Assembly (NCBI RefSeq): GCF_026005215.1
Contig: NZ_BPMA01000003.1
Coordinates: 1-34,793 of the forward strand
Reading direction: 5' to 3'
DNA from: Capnocytophaga catalasegens
GTDB lineage: Bacteria; Bacteroidota; Bacteroidia; Flavobacteriales; Flavobacteriaceae
DNA: 34,793 nt
Below are positions 8,974 through 17,363 of this stretch, one piece after another (positions within the stretch are counted from its first letter, which is position 1; every line of letters starts with the position of its first letter). The position numbers and the translations under genes were made by a program. The notes beneath the pieces were generated by a model. The model was not told the DNA's origin and made no database searches. It saw only the letters and a program-made list of their open reading frames with translations.

Positions 8974-9045
8974 CACTTTATTTTTGGCTATAAAATCTTT
9001 CTTTACACAAATTAAATCTGTAATTATGAGATATTTACAAAATAT

Positions 9046-10131
9046 ATGAAAATTCTTGATTGGTATATATTAAAACGCTATTTGGCTACATTTTTTGTTA
9101 TGATGTTGCTGTTTATTCCTATCGGAATAATGGTTGATTTGGCCGAAAAATTTGGAAAAATGTCAAGCCGTAATGTTCCATTAGACGAAATTCTCATTTA
9201 TTATCTGAATTTTATCGTACATTTTTCTAATATTCTTTTTCCGATATTTTTATTTTTATCAGTTATTTGGTTTACTTCAAAGTTGGCAAATCAAACCGAA
9301 ATTGTAGCTATGCTTAGTTCAGGTATTTCGTATAATCGATTTTTGCGTCCGTACATATACGGAGCTGCTTTTTTGGCTGGACTTGGTTTTCTGATGAGTA
9401 TGTTCATAGTTCCTTATTCCAGTAAAATATACAACGAATTCTATGATAAATATCTGAGCAGTGAGGAAAATGCTGGATCTAAAGGAAATAATTTGTACAA
9501 CCAAGTATCTGATAATGAGATTATTTACGTAAGTGAATTCAATTCTAAAACAAATATTGGTAAAAATTTTTCATTAGAATATTTTGAAGGAATTACACTC
9601 AAACAAAAAATAAACGCTGAACAGATTGAATGGATTAAGAATGATAGTTCCCAAACATATCGATTAACAAATTATGTAAAACGAATTATTGGTGAGCGAG
9701 AAGATATTCTTATCAAAGAAATGAGCAAAGATACTCTTTTTCAATTCAAAACAGACGATTTACTTCCGGTAGAATATGCCGCTGAGACAAAGAATTTTTT
9801 TGAATTGAATAAATTTATTGAGCGAGAACGTTTAAAAGGTTCTCCCAATATTCGATTATATGAGATGGTTCGGTACAAACGATGGAGTTTTATGGCAACA
9901 GCTTTCATTCTGACTTTCATTGGAGTGGCTGTATCATCTGTAAAACGTCGCGGAGGAATGGGAATAAATTTGGCTTTTGGTGTTTTAGTGGGCTTTTCGT
10001 ACGTATTTTTTGACCGAATTTTTGGTATTCTTTCTGAAAAATCAGGATTATCACCTCTTATGGCCGTAGTTATTCCAAATTTTATTTTCCTGATTTTAGC
10101 TATAATTTTAATTCGCCAAGCAAGGCGCTAA
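9046..10131 (+). CDS. LptF/LptG family LPS export permease
   Basis: The 361-residue protein has the YjgP/YjgQ architecture: three membrane helices (about 13-33, 57-78, 100-122), a periplasmic beta-rich domain (about 130-270), and three further helices (about 275-295, 303-325, 335-357). The start MKILDWYILKRYLATF and the LSSGISYNRFLRP segment are typical. Such permeases form the LptB2FG complex that extracts lipopolysaccharide from the inner membrane. The sequence alone does not decide between LptF and LptG. Its last 4 bases overlap the end of lptB, read from the other strand. Confidence 0.88.
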   Translation: MKILDWYILKRYLATFFVMMLLFIPIGIMVDLAEKFGKMSSRNVPLDEILIYYLNFIVHFSNILFPIFLFLSVIWFTSKLANQTEIVAMLSSGISYNRFLRPYIYGAAFLAGLGFLMSMFIVPYSSKIYNEFYDKYLSSEENAGSKGNNLYNQVSDNEIIYVSEFNSKTNIGKNFSLEYFEGITLKQKINAEQIEWIKNDSSQTYRLTNYVKRIIGEREDILIKEMSKDTLFQFKTDDLLPVEYAAETKNFFELNKFIERERLKGSPNIRLYEMVRYKRWSFMATAFILTFIGVAVSSVKRRGGMGINLAFGVLVGFSYVFFDRIFGILSEKSGLSPLMAVVIPNFIFLILAIILIRQARR

Positions 10132-10865
10132 AATTTCTTTTTCTTTAATTCAAAATCTTTACCCAAGTACACTTCACGAACTACTGGGTCAGAAGCCAAT
10201 TCTTCAGGAACACCCGCTTTAAGAATACCTCCTTCATACATCAAATAGGTTCTATCTGTAGCTGGCAAAGTAACTTCTACACGATGATCAGTTATCAGAA
10301 TTCCAATATTTTTATTTTTAAGTTGAAAAACAATATTTTGAATATCTTCAACGGCAATAGGGTCAACTCCAGCAAAAGGTTCATCAAGAAGAATAAAATC
10401 AGGACTCGTAGCAAGAGCTCTTGCAATTTCAGTTCGACGTCTTTCTCCTCCGGATAACAAATCACCTCGATTCTTTCGAATATGCCCCAAATTAAACTCT
10501 TCAATAAGTGAATTCATTTTCATAAGTTGCTCTTTTTTAGTGAGTTTAGTCAATTGCAATACACTCAAAATATTTTCTTCAATACTCAATTTACGAAATA
10601 CTGAAGGCTCTTGTGCCAAATATCCGATACCATATTGTGCACGTTTATACATTGGAAATGTTGTTATTTGTGTATTATCGAGATAAATTTGTCCTGCATT
10701 AGGTTTTATAAGCCCCACTATCATATAAAACGAAGTAGTTTTACCTGCTCCATTAGGACCTAAAAGTCCTATGATTTCTCCTTGATTAACTTCTAAAGAA
10801 ACTCCTTTAACAACAGTTCTTCCTTTGTAAGTTTTTACAATATTTTCTGCTCGTAATTTTTTCAC
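10128..10865 (-). CDS. lptB: LPS export ABC transporter ATP-binding protein LptB
   Basis: The 245-residue ATPase powers LPS transport with LptF/LptG. Walker A LLGPNGAGKTTSFYMIVGL is at 34-52, with the SFYMIVGL extension that is characteristic of LptB. The Q-loop is in LAQEPSVFRKLS, the signature is LLSGGERRRTEIARAL near 138-153, Walker B is FILLDEPFAGVDP near 157-169, and the ITDHRV switch follows. It is the last gene of a minus-strand cluster (DUF1599, DoxX-like, tatC, unknown, lptB), 18 bp after the unknown gene. Confidence 0.95.
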   Translation of the reverse strand: MKKLRAENIVKTYKGRTVVKGVSLEVNQGEIIGLLGPNGAGKTTSFYMIVGLIKPNAGQIYLDNTQITTFPMYKRAQYGIGYLAQEPSVFRKLSIEENILSVLQLTKLTKKEQLMKMNSLIEEFNLGHIRKNRGDLLSGGERRRTEIARALATSPDFILLDEPFAGVDPIAVEDIQNIVFQLKNKNIGILITDHRVEVTLPATDRTYLMYEGGILKAGVPEELASDPVVREVYLGKDFELKKKKF

Positions 10866-10883
10866 TTTATGATATTTATTAGG

Positions 10884-11543
10884 TTAAAAATCAAAGCGAT
10901 ATGGTAATTCATTGAGTGCTTTTTCTAAATCTGTCCAATCTGCTACTTTTTCAACTATCGAAAGAACAATATTTTCTGTAAGCGTTTTTCCTTCAAAAAT
11001 ATTTGTAATGCTTTGTAAATCAGCATCTTTCTTCAGAAATGTTTCATCTCCAAAAAAATTCATTGCCCAATCATGATAAAAGTCTGCATCGGCTTGTAAG
11101 TGATTAAAATTATGATATTCTTCTTCCGTTCCCTCTATTTCAAAATTTTCTTCATATTTCCAAGGTTCATTATTTACTGAATAAACGACAAAAGGAATAT
11201 CTTGATTTTCATAATTTTTCTTATAAAATGCGTGAAATTCTTTTGGAATACGTTTTTCAAAAGCCTTATTATCAACACCTTGTGATAAATTACTTTCACT
11301 TGGCACAATCAAACAACTCTTATCGGTAAAATATATGTGTAACGATGTTCCTTCTTCATCTTCAAAGTCAAAACCAATTTGAGCTTCTTCTCCTTCATAT
11401 TCTTCTTGATTACTTTTGAAAAATCGGTGGTATATTTCAAATTCTTGTCCACAAATAATCCAGTCTAAAACAGCAAGTGCTTTACAATTTTTTTTAAGAA
11501 CCTGTCTATCAGGTAGTTGATTGATTAAATTTTTTATGTCCAT
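10884..11543 (-). CDS. Hypothetical acidic cytoplasmic protein between tatC and lptB
   Basis: The 219-residue protein is not recognised. It has no signal peptide or membrane segment and is strongly acidic, with many Glu and Asp, several Tyr and Trp, and a DFEDEEGTSLHIYFTDKS stretch near 59-76. It ends WTDLEKALNELPYRFDF. Position in a tight operon (21 bp after tatC, 18 bp before lptB) and normal start and stop suggest a real gene. The pattern of short strands and acidic loops recalls SMI1/SUKH- or DUF-type small folds, but nothing definite can be said. Codon usage looks like that of the neighbours. Confidence 0.7.
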   Translation of the reverse strand: MDIKNLINQLPDRQVLKKNCKALAVLDWIICGQEFEIYHRFFKSNQEEYEGEEAQIGFDFEDEEGTSLHIYFTDKSCLIVPSESNLSQGVDNKAFEKRIPKEFHAFYKKNYENQDIPFVVYSVNNEPWKYEENFEIEGTEEEYHNFNHLQADADFYHDWAMNFFGDETFLKKDADLQSITNIFEGKTLTENIVLSIVEKVADWTDLEKALNELPYRFDF

Positions 11544-11564
11544 TATTAAATAAAATATTGAATT

Positions 11565-12377
11565 CTATATGATTTTTGTTGTTTTTTTATGTTTGAGAGC
11601 CCAACTACAAATATAAATACTTACTTCGTACAAAATAAATATAGGTATGGCTACAATAATTTGACTTACTACATCGGGAGGGGTAATAATTGCGGAGAAA
11701 ATTAGCACTAAAATAAGAGCATGTTTTCGATATTTTCTAAGAAATTGAGGAGTAATAAATCCCATTTTTGTCAAAAAATATATTATAATAGGAAGTTCAA
11801 ATATAAATCCGCACGAGATAACAGACGAACGAACGATTGAAATATACGAATCTATATCTATCTGATTTACAACCTCTTGACTAATAGAATAATTAGCCAA
11901 AAAATTTATTGACAAAGGTGTAATAATATAATATCCGAAAATTACTCCTACAAAGAACAAAAAAGAAGTAATTATGATAAATCGACTCGCCATTTTTCGC
12001 TCATGTTTATACAATCCAGGGCTAATAAATCGCCATAATTCATATATTAAATAAGGAAAACCAACGATAATCCCTGCCCAAATAGCTGTCCAAATAGATG
12101 CTGAAAATTGTCCTGCCATCGTTCTGTTTTGAATCTTAAAAGGTAGAGTTTCTTTACAAAAATCAGACTCTATGTCAAATATTTTTCCTATATTACAGAA
12201 AAACTGATATGTAGGAAAATCTCCTTTTTTGGGTGCAAATATCACATAATCAAATATATAGCTTTTGAATATAAAAGCAAATAGACCTATAAAAATTACT
12301 GCCATCGTTGAACGTATTAAGTGCCAACGTAAAACCTCTAAGTGGTCTAAAAAAGACATTTCATCATTTTTTTCCAT
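11565..12377 (-). CDS. tatC: Sec-independent protein translocase TatC
   Basis: This is the six-helix inner-membrane receptor that binds twin-arginine signal peptides, 270 residues. The N-terminal motif SFLDHLEVLRWHLIRS at about 8-23 is the TatC F-x-x-H-L-x-x-L-R signature. An insertion loop of about 50 residues lies between helices 1 and 2, as in other Bacteroidota TatC proteins. The conserved YELWRFISPGLYKHERK segment is near 125-141 and a helix-5/6 region with ITPPDVVSQII near 236-246. tatA is not in the window. It is 6 bp after the DoxX-like gene. Confidence 0.95.
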   Translation of the reverse strand: MEKNDEMSFLDHLEVLRWHLIRSTMAVIFIGLFAFIFKSYIFDYVIFAPKKGDFPTYQFFCNIGKIFDIESDFCKETLPFKIQNRTMAGQFSASIWTAIWAGIIVGFPYLIYELWRFISPGLYKHERKMASRFIIITSFLFFVGVIFGYYIITPLSINFLANYSISQEVVNQIDIDSYISIVRSSVISCGFIFELPIIIYFLTKMGFITPQFLRKYRKHALILVLIFSAIITPPDVVSQIIVAIPIFILYEVSIYICSWALKHKKTTKII

Positions 12378-12383
12378 CTATTT

Positions 12384-13481
12384 TTAAGGTTTTAAATCTA
12401 TTTTATCAGCATCTCGATAATTGGCTTTTTGCACAATAGTTCCTTTTTCAACTATCATAACAGCAGGATTGGAGCGAATTATTGTTTTGAGTGTAGTTTG
12501 ATCTGTAAAATAAAAATCGAAATTCAGTTCATATTCTTTAATTATTTCAGCAGTTTTAGACATTGAAGCAGTCATACCAATTACTTTATAGCCTTTTCGT
12601 AAAGCCCTATCTGTCAACGTTTTAATACATTTAAATCCTTCCAAATTGGCTTTATCCAAATCATACGAAATAATCATCATCAATTTGGATTCATCAAGCA
12701 TTTCTTTGGTATAATCTTCTCCATTTTTCTCAATAGTAAAATCGTGAATAGGAGGCTGATATCCTTTTGAAATTAACTCGGTAACAACATCTACAAACTC
12801 TCCATCAACATCTGGATAAGCTCCTTGTGTGGTTATAATTTTTTCCTTATCTCCTATTTTGAATTTCCAATAATAATTAAAAACAGCTTTGGGTGCATTA
12901 TCAGGAATTATCATTCCCTGTTGTATATTATTTCCTATTTTATAAGGACGAAAATCAATTATTGGCAAATGCTTGTTGGTGTAATAAGCAAAAATACCAC
13001 AAAAAAGAATAGAAAATATCGTGATAATTATCGAAATCCGATTATTAAAAATTGGCTTAATGAATTTCTGTCCAAAAAGAAGAAACAATACTAATACAAG
13101 TAAAAACATATCCTTAGTAAAAGATTGCCAAGGAGTAAATTTTACAGCATCTCCAAAACAACCACAATCTGTAACTTTATTATAATACGCTGAATAAAAT
13201 GTTAAAAAACCAAAAAATACAGTTAGTAAAAGTAACAAATATATCGTTATCTTTCGTTGATATCCCAACAAAAGCATTACTCCCAATACGATTTCAAAAG
13301 TTACCATAAAAAGAGCTATAGCGTATGAAAAAGGCATAAAAAAGGGTATATTCAAAACATCAGGAGCAAAATAATCTTGCAATTTGAAAGAAAAACCCAT
13401 TGGGTCTATAAGTTTTACAAACCCACTGATAATGAATATAATACCAACAAAAAATCGAATAACCCGTACTAAATATTTCAT
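12384..13481 (-). CDS. DoxX-like / BT_3928 family membrane protein
   Basis: The 365-residue protein has an N-terminal DoxX/MauE-like half with four membrane helices (about 5-22, 50-72, 79-97, 120-138). The motif DCGCFGD at 105-111 is a possible redox or metal site. A fifth helix lies at about 148-165, and a soluble C-terminal half (about 170-365) looks thioredoxin-like in its EGFKCIKTLTDRALRKGYKVIG segment. The family is common in Bacteroidota operons next to DUF1599. A role in membrane redox or thiol chemistry is inferred from related proteins. It lies 3 bp after the DUF1599 gene. Confidence 0.8.
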   Translation of the reverse strand: MKYLVRVIRFFVGIIFIISGFVKLIDPMGFSFKLQDYFAPDVLNIPFFMPFSYAIALFMVTFEIVLGVMLLLGYQRKITIYLLLLLTVFFGFLTFYSAYYNKVTDCGCFGDAVKFTPWQSFTKDMFLLVLVLFLLFGQKFIKPIFNNRISIIITIFSILFCGIFAYYTNKHLPIIDFRPYKIGNNIQQGMIIPDNAPKAVFNYYWKFKIGDKEKIITTQGAYPDVDGEFVDVVTELISKGYQPPIHDFTIEKNGEDYTKEMLDESKLMMIISYDLDKANLEGFKCIKTLTDRALRKGYKVIGMTASMSKTAEIIKEYELNFDFYFTDQTTLKTIIRSNPAVMIVEKGTIVQKANYRDADKIDLKP

Positions 13482-13484
13482 AAT

Positions 13485-14042
13485 TTATTTTTCTGATTGA
13501 GCATTTTGTTCCTGTAATAAGATAAGAGCAAAAACAGCATAATTTATCATATCTTGATAATTGGCATCAATTCCTTCACTAACCAAAGTTTTTCCTTTAT
13601 TATCTTCTATTTGCTTGATTCTCAATAATTTTTGTAATATCAAATCTGTTAAAGATGTAATACGCATTTCGCGCCACGCCTCTGCATAGTCATGATTTTT
13701 ATTGAGCATCAAGTTTTTCGTGGCTTCTACTTTCTCTTTGTATAGGGTAAGAGCTTGCTCTAAATTCAAATCAGGTTGTGAAGCAATACCTTTTTCTATT
13801 TGAATAAGCGCTATAATCGAATAGTTAATAATGCCAATAAATTCTGACACTTCATCTTCTTCAATTTTTTGTGTTTCATTCTCTTGTAATGAGCGAATTC
13901 GTTGAGTTTTTATAAAAATTTGGTCTGTAAGTGAAGGCAATCTAAGTACTCGCCAAGCACTCCCATAATCTTTCATTTTATTAGTAAATAAACGTTCACA
14001 TTGAGCAATTATAGCATCGTATTGCTTGATAGTTTTTTGCAT
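13485..14042 (-). CDS. DUF1599 (nucleotide modification associated domain 1) protein
   Basis: The 185-residue protein contains two tandem copies of the DUF1599 domain. The repeat core KDYGSAWRVLRLPSLTDQI (about 22-40) recurs as NHDYAEAWREMRITSLTDLI (about 117-136); each is followed by a helix ending in an RI..I/L motif and a second helix with an INY segment. InterPro names the domain for its occurrence near nucleotide modification genes in phages, but the chromosomal Bacteroidota version has no proven function. It is the first gene of the operon that runs to lptB. Confidence 0.85.
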   Translation of the reverse strand: MQKTIKQYDAIIAQCERLFTNKMKDYGSAWRVLRLPSLTDQIFIKTQRIRSLQENETQKIEEDEVSEFIGIINYSIIALIQIEKGIASQPDLNLEQALTLYKEKVEATKNLMLNKNHDYAEAWREMRITSLTDLILQKLLRIKQIEDNKGKTLVSEGIDANYQDMINYAVFALILLQEQNAQSEK

Positions 14043-14228
14043 TGAATATTGAAAAATTTGGTGTAAATTTCGTTCAAAAAATTAAATGTTCAAAAAAAAA
14101 TGACAGAAAAAAAATTTTTTTTTCATATAATACTAATAATCAATGTATTATATTTTATGATTTCAAATAACTTTTATTGAAAAATTCAAAAAAATTACTT
14201 CTATAATTCTCTTTGGTAATCAAAATAA

Positions 14229-14852
14229 TTAAAAAATATAAGAGTATTTTCTATCTATTGAAGCACAACCTATGTATAATTCATTTTTTATAGTAAGAAA
14301 AATTTGAAATTTTTTATTAAGTTCTAAGTCAAAACTGCAACATTCGTCTATGTTTTGAGTCATAAACATCTCAACTATTCCGTGAATGGATTTATCTAAC
14401 GAATGAAAAGAAAAAACTAGTCCCACATCATTCCGTTTTACAATTTTAATCTGCGTATGTAGTGTCTTCCCTTCGCTATTAGTAAAATTTAACTCTTTTC
14501 CATTGAGAGAAAAACTCCAAACAGGTCGATACCCCCCTCCTACTAAATACAATTTATTTTGTGTAAGAAATGGAAAAAAATCATCAATAGGTAGGCTGAA
14601 AATATATTCTTGAATTGGAAATATATCTGTTTTTTTGGTTGAAATATAACTTTCTTTATACAGAGATGGATAAATTTGTTTTTTGGGTTTATAATTGTGA
14701 TTTTCAACAAATTGAATTGAATTATTCTTCCATACTTTTACCCACTTTTCATTCATAGAATATTCTCCTAAAAAAATAATTCGATTGGGTAATTTTTGAC
14801 TATGCCCTATTGTTATTATTAAAAAAAATAATGTGTTAAAAAAATATCTCAT
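14229..14852 (-). CDS. Secreted protein, COG3650-like
   Basis: The 207-residue protein begins with a clear signal peptide (MRYFFNTLFFLIITIGHSQ). The middle has GGGYRPVWSFSLNGKELNFT at about 99-118, which resembles the G-N-E-P-F-W-S motif of COG3650 proteins. The end has an ECCSFDLE segment and LYIGCASI, resembling the final Cys motifs (C-S-D-G-M... G-C-A) of that family. The match is by pattern only and the usual motif residues are partly changed. A periplasmic or outer-membrane location is likely. It has its own -7 box (14875-14882). The flanking stretch 14043-14228 is AT-rich with no visible gene. Confidence 0.6.
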   Translation of the reverse strand: MRYFFNTLFFLIITIGHSQKLPNRIIFLGEYSMNEKWVKVWKNNSIQFVENHNYKPKKQIYPSLYKESYISTKKTDIFPIQEYIFSLPIDDFFPFLTQNKLYLVGGGYRPVWSFSLNGKELNFTNSEGKTLHTQIKIVKRNDVGLVFSFHSLDKSIHGIVEMFMTQNIDECCSFDLELNKKFQIFLTIKNELYIGCASIDRKYSYIF

Positions 14853-14874
14853 TTGTGTTTTTCAATTTAAAATA

Positions 14875-14882
14875 CAAAGGTA
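14875..14882 (-). promoter_or_regulatory. -7 box for the secreted COG3650-like protein
   Basis: TACCTTTG on the minus strand is an exact TAnnTTTG match, 22 bp ahead of the ATG at 14852. No -33 element is obvious. Confidence 0.5.
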
Positions 14883-14996
14883 CTCATTTTTTAAAATAAA
14901 ATCTTAATTATATATAAATTTAACATTATAAAATTATCATTATATAATATTTAAACGATTTTTGAAAGAAAATATAATTTATTGAAAAATATTTTA

Positions 14997-15004
14997 TATC
15001 TTTG
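14997..15004 (+). promoter_or_regulatory. -7 box for sucD
   Basis: TATCTTTG lies 21 bp before the ATG at 15026. It includes the TTG at 15002 that would otherwise be read as an upstream start, so the sucD start at 15026 is favoured. Confidence 0.6.
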
Positions 15005-15025
15005 TTCAATTCAAAATCAAACAAG

Positions 15026-15901
15026 ATGAGCGTATTAGTAAATAAAAATTCTAAAATCCTCGTACAAGGATTTACAGGTAGTGAAGGAACTTTCCACGCT
15101 GAGCAGATGATTGCTTACGGTACTAACATTGTTGGAGGAGTTACTCCTAACAAAGGAGGGCAAGAACACTTAGGGAAACCAGTGTTTAATTCAGTTAAAG
15201 AAGCCGTTACAAAAACAGGGGCTGATGTTTCTATCATCTTCGTACCTCCAGCTTTTGCTGCTGATGCAATAATGGAAGCTGCTGAAGCAGGTATTAAAGT
15301 TATTATTACCATTACAGAAGGAATTCCTGTTGCTGATATGGTCAAAGCTGCCGCTTATGTCAAAGACAAAAATTGTCGACTTATAGGTCCTAATTGCCCT
15401 GGAGTTATTACTCCAGAAGAAGCCAAAGTAGGAATTATGCCTGGATTTGTTTTCAAAAAAGGAAAAGTAGGCATTGTATCCAAATCAGGGACTCTTACCT
15501 ACGAAGCTGCTGACCAAGTTGTCAGACAAGGATTAGGAATTTCTACTGCAATAGGAATTGGTGGAGACCCTATTATCGGGACTACAACCAAAGAAGCTAT
15601 AGAACTTTTTATGAATGATTCCGAAACAGAAATTATTGTTATGATTGGTGAGATAGGTGGGCAACTCGAATCTGATGCAGCTCACTGGATAAAAGCTAAT
15701 GGAAACAAAAAACCTGTTGTAGGTTTTATTGCAGGAGAAACTGCCCCCAAAGGACGTACTATGGGACACGCTGGCGCCATTGTAGGTGGTACTGATGATA
15801 CCGCCGAAGCTAAAAAACGTATTATGAGAGAATGTGGAATCCACGTAGTTGATTCTCCTGCTAAAATAGGTGAAAAAGTTAAAGAAATTATTTCTAAATA
15901 G
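15026..15901 (+). CDS. sucD: Succinyl-CoA synthetase alpha subunit
   Basis: The alpha subunit of the TCA cycle enzyme that makes succinate and ATP or GTP from succinyl-CoA. It has 291 residues from the ATG at 15026, the normal family length. The CoA-binding Rossmann motif [10 protein letters not shown] is at 15-24, [10 protein letters not shown] at 121-130, and the phosphohistidine is H248 in [17 protein letters not shown] at 15002 would add eight residues but lies inside the -7 box. The beta subunit gene sucC is not adjacent, as is usual in this phylum. Confidence 0.95.
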   Translation: MSVLVNKNSKILVQGFTGSEGTFHAEQMIAYGTNIVGGVTPNKGGQEHLGKPVFNSVKEAVTKTGADVSIIFVPPAFAADAIMEAAEAGIKVIITITEGIPVADMVKAAAYVKDKNCRLIGPNCPGVITPEEAKVGIMPGFVFKKGKVGIVSKSGTLTYEAADQVVRQGLGISTAIGIGGDPIIGTTTKEAIELFMNDSETEIIVMIGEIGGQLESDAAHWIKANGNKKPVVGFIAGETAPKGRTMGHAGAIVGGTDDTAEAKKRIMRECGIHVVDSPAKIGEKVKEIISK

Positions 15902-15926
15902 TTTTTATTTTATCATTTAAAATTTT

Positions 15927-15954
15927 TAGGCTATTCAGAATTCTGAATAGCCTA
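15927..15954. terminator. Bidirectional terminator between sucD and the acyltransferase
   Basis: A perfect 28-bp palindrome with 14-bp arms (TAGGCTATTCAGAA and its complement) lies between two convergent genes. T- and A-rich tracts flank it on both sides (TTTTT at 15923-15927). Confidence 0.8.
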
Positions 15955-15976
15955 ATTTACTATAATGTAGTGAAAA

Positions 15977-17173
15977 TTAATTATTTACCTTATTAAAAAG
16001 TATAGAAATAAAATTTCTAACCTTATGTACTATCAATCCAAAAATATGATATATTTCGATAAATAATATTTTCGCCTTAGTCTGAATAATATCCAAAACT
16101 TCATCAATAAAAGGTTTTTTCTTATTATATAAAAATGATAATACTAATGTAGTTATAACAAAAATTAGAGCTCCTATTATAGCTTCTATAGGGGTTAATT
16201 GATGGTTAAAAAATCGATAAAGACCTATTCCTGTAAAACTTCCATACAAAATAATGTAATGAATTATATAAATAGAAAGTGTATTCTGTCCTATCGTTTG
16301 TATTCGTTTAGAAGTAATTACATTTCTCAATAAGATAAAAAATGTAAAAACCCAAAGTACATTTCCTAATCGTTGAAATAGATAATTTTCAGCTGAAAGT
16401 AACTTTGCCAATTGTAATTCTGTATTTTGGTAAATAGTAGCAAACAAAGGACTCGTTCCATAAATAAGAAGCCCTCCTAAGACAACCAAGATACCAACAC
16501 TATACGTATAAATATGCTTTTTATCTTTGAATAAATTGAATAAAACTCCCACAAATGCTCCAAAAGAAGCATACCCAAACCATGGGAAAATAGTAAAAAC
16601 AGAACCATTAGCTTGAGTAAAATAATTAGCTAAAAAAATAGGTAAATAACTATAATTCAATTCATTATAAACAGGAGCAAAAATAAAAAGAATTAGTGTC
16701 GTAGCAAGTAAAATAGTAGGCATAAGCCATTTTTTCTTTTGATATGAAAACAAATAAATAGTTATAAGAAATAATAAAGAAAATCCTATACAATGTAAGA
16801 CATCAACCATTCTTACATTCATATCAATATAGTCTGAAAATAACAAATTATTAAGATTTGTTCTAAGCAAATAAGCTACAATAATAAGAGTTATACCTCG
16901 TTTTATACCTTTACGAACACGTACATGTCCCCAACCTGTTTTGTAGGGATCTCGTTCTTTAGCGAGCAAATACATAAAAATAAATCCTGATACAGTAAAG
17001 AATACAGGTGCTGTTATTCCTCTGAAATACAACCATACAGAAAAAAATATATTAGATGTATCTCGATATTCGTTTCCTAATAATCCATCAATAAAATGCC
17101 CTTGTAACATCATACAAATAGCAAAAGCTCTAATGACATCAATAAAAGTTAAACGGAAGACATTTGTTTTCAT
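15977..17173 (-). CDS. Membrane acyltransferase, DUF1624 / heparan-glucosaminide N-acetyltransferase-like
   Basis: The protein has 398 residues from the ATG at 17173 and about ten membrane helices. The start FIDVIRAFAICMMLQGHFID carries the R-x-x-A-I-x-x-M-x-x-x-H pattern of this acyltransferase group, with the conserved His in helix 1. It is followed by FFTVSGFIFMYLLAK and VDVLHCIGFSLL. Family members transfer acetyl or related groups to sugars at the membrane; the substrate here is unknown. An in-frame ATG 19 codons upstream (17230) exists, but the -7 box TACCTTTG at 17190-17197 lies between the two, so 17173 is preferred. Confidence 0.8.
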   Translation of the reverse strand: MKTNVFRLTFIDVIRAFAICMMLQGHFIDGLLGNEYRDTSNIFFSVWLYFRGITAPVFFTVSGFIFMYLLAKERDPYKTGWGHVRVRKGIKRGITLIIVAYLLRTNLNNLLFSDYIDMNVRMVDVLHCIGFSLLFLITIYLFSYQKKKWLMPTILLATTLILFIFAPVYNELNYSYLPIFLANYFTQANGSVFTIFPWFGYASFGAFVGVLFNLFKDKKHIYTYSVGILVVLGGLLIYGTSPLFATIYQNTELQLAKLLSAENYLFQRLGNVLWVFTFFILLRNVITSKRIQTIGQNTLSIYIIHYIILYGSFTGIGLYRFFNHQLTPIEAIIGALIFVITTLVLSFLYNKKKPFIDEVLDIIQTKAKILFIEIYHIFGLIVHKVRNFISILFNKVNN

Positions 17174-17189
17174 TTCATAAAAGTTTGGG

Positions 17190-17197
17190 CAAAGGTA
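17190..17197 (-). promoter_or_regulatory. -7 box for the acyltransferase
   Basis: TACCTTTG on the minus strand lies 16 bp before the ATG at 17173, giving a leader of about 10 nt. It decides between the two possible starts. Confidence 0.5.
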
Positions 17198-17363
17198 CAT
17201 AAATTTTTTATCTAACCTATCTTTTTTCAAAAAAAATACGTAAATTCTATGACAAGCATTTATTCTTCTACTTGTAGCAAATTAAAAAGTTAGCAAAAAA
17301 TTGACATAGTTTTTAACTAATAAAAAAGCCACGTTTATTCGTTTTATTTTTGTAAAAAAATAA

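Noticed and set aside
15002-15025. Upstream TTG start for sucD
   Set aside because: The TTG is part of the TATCTTTG promoter box, and the 291-residue form from 15026 matches the family length.
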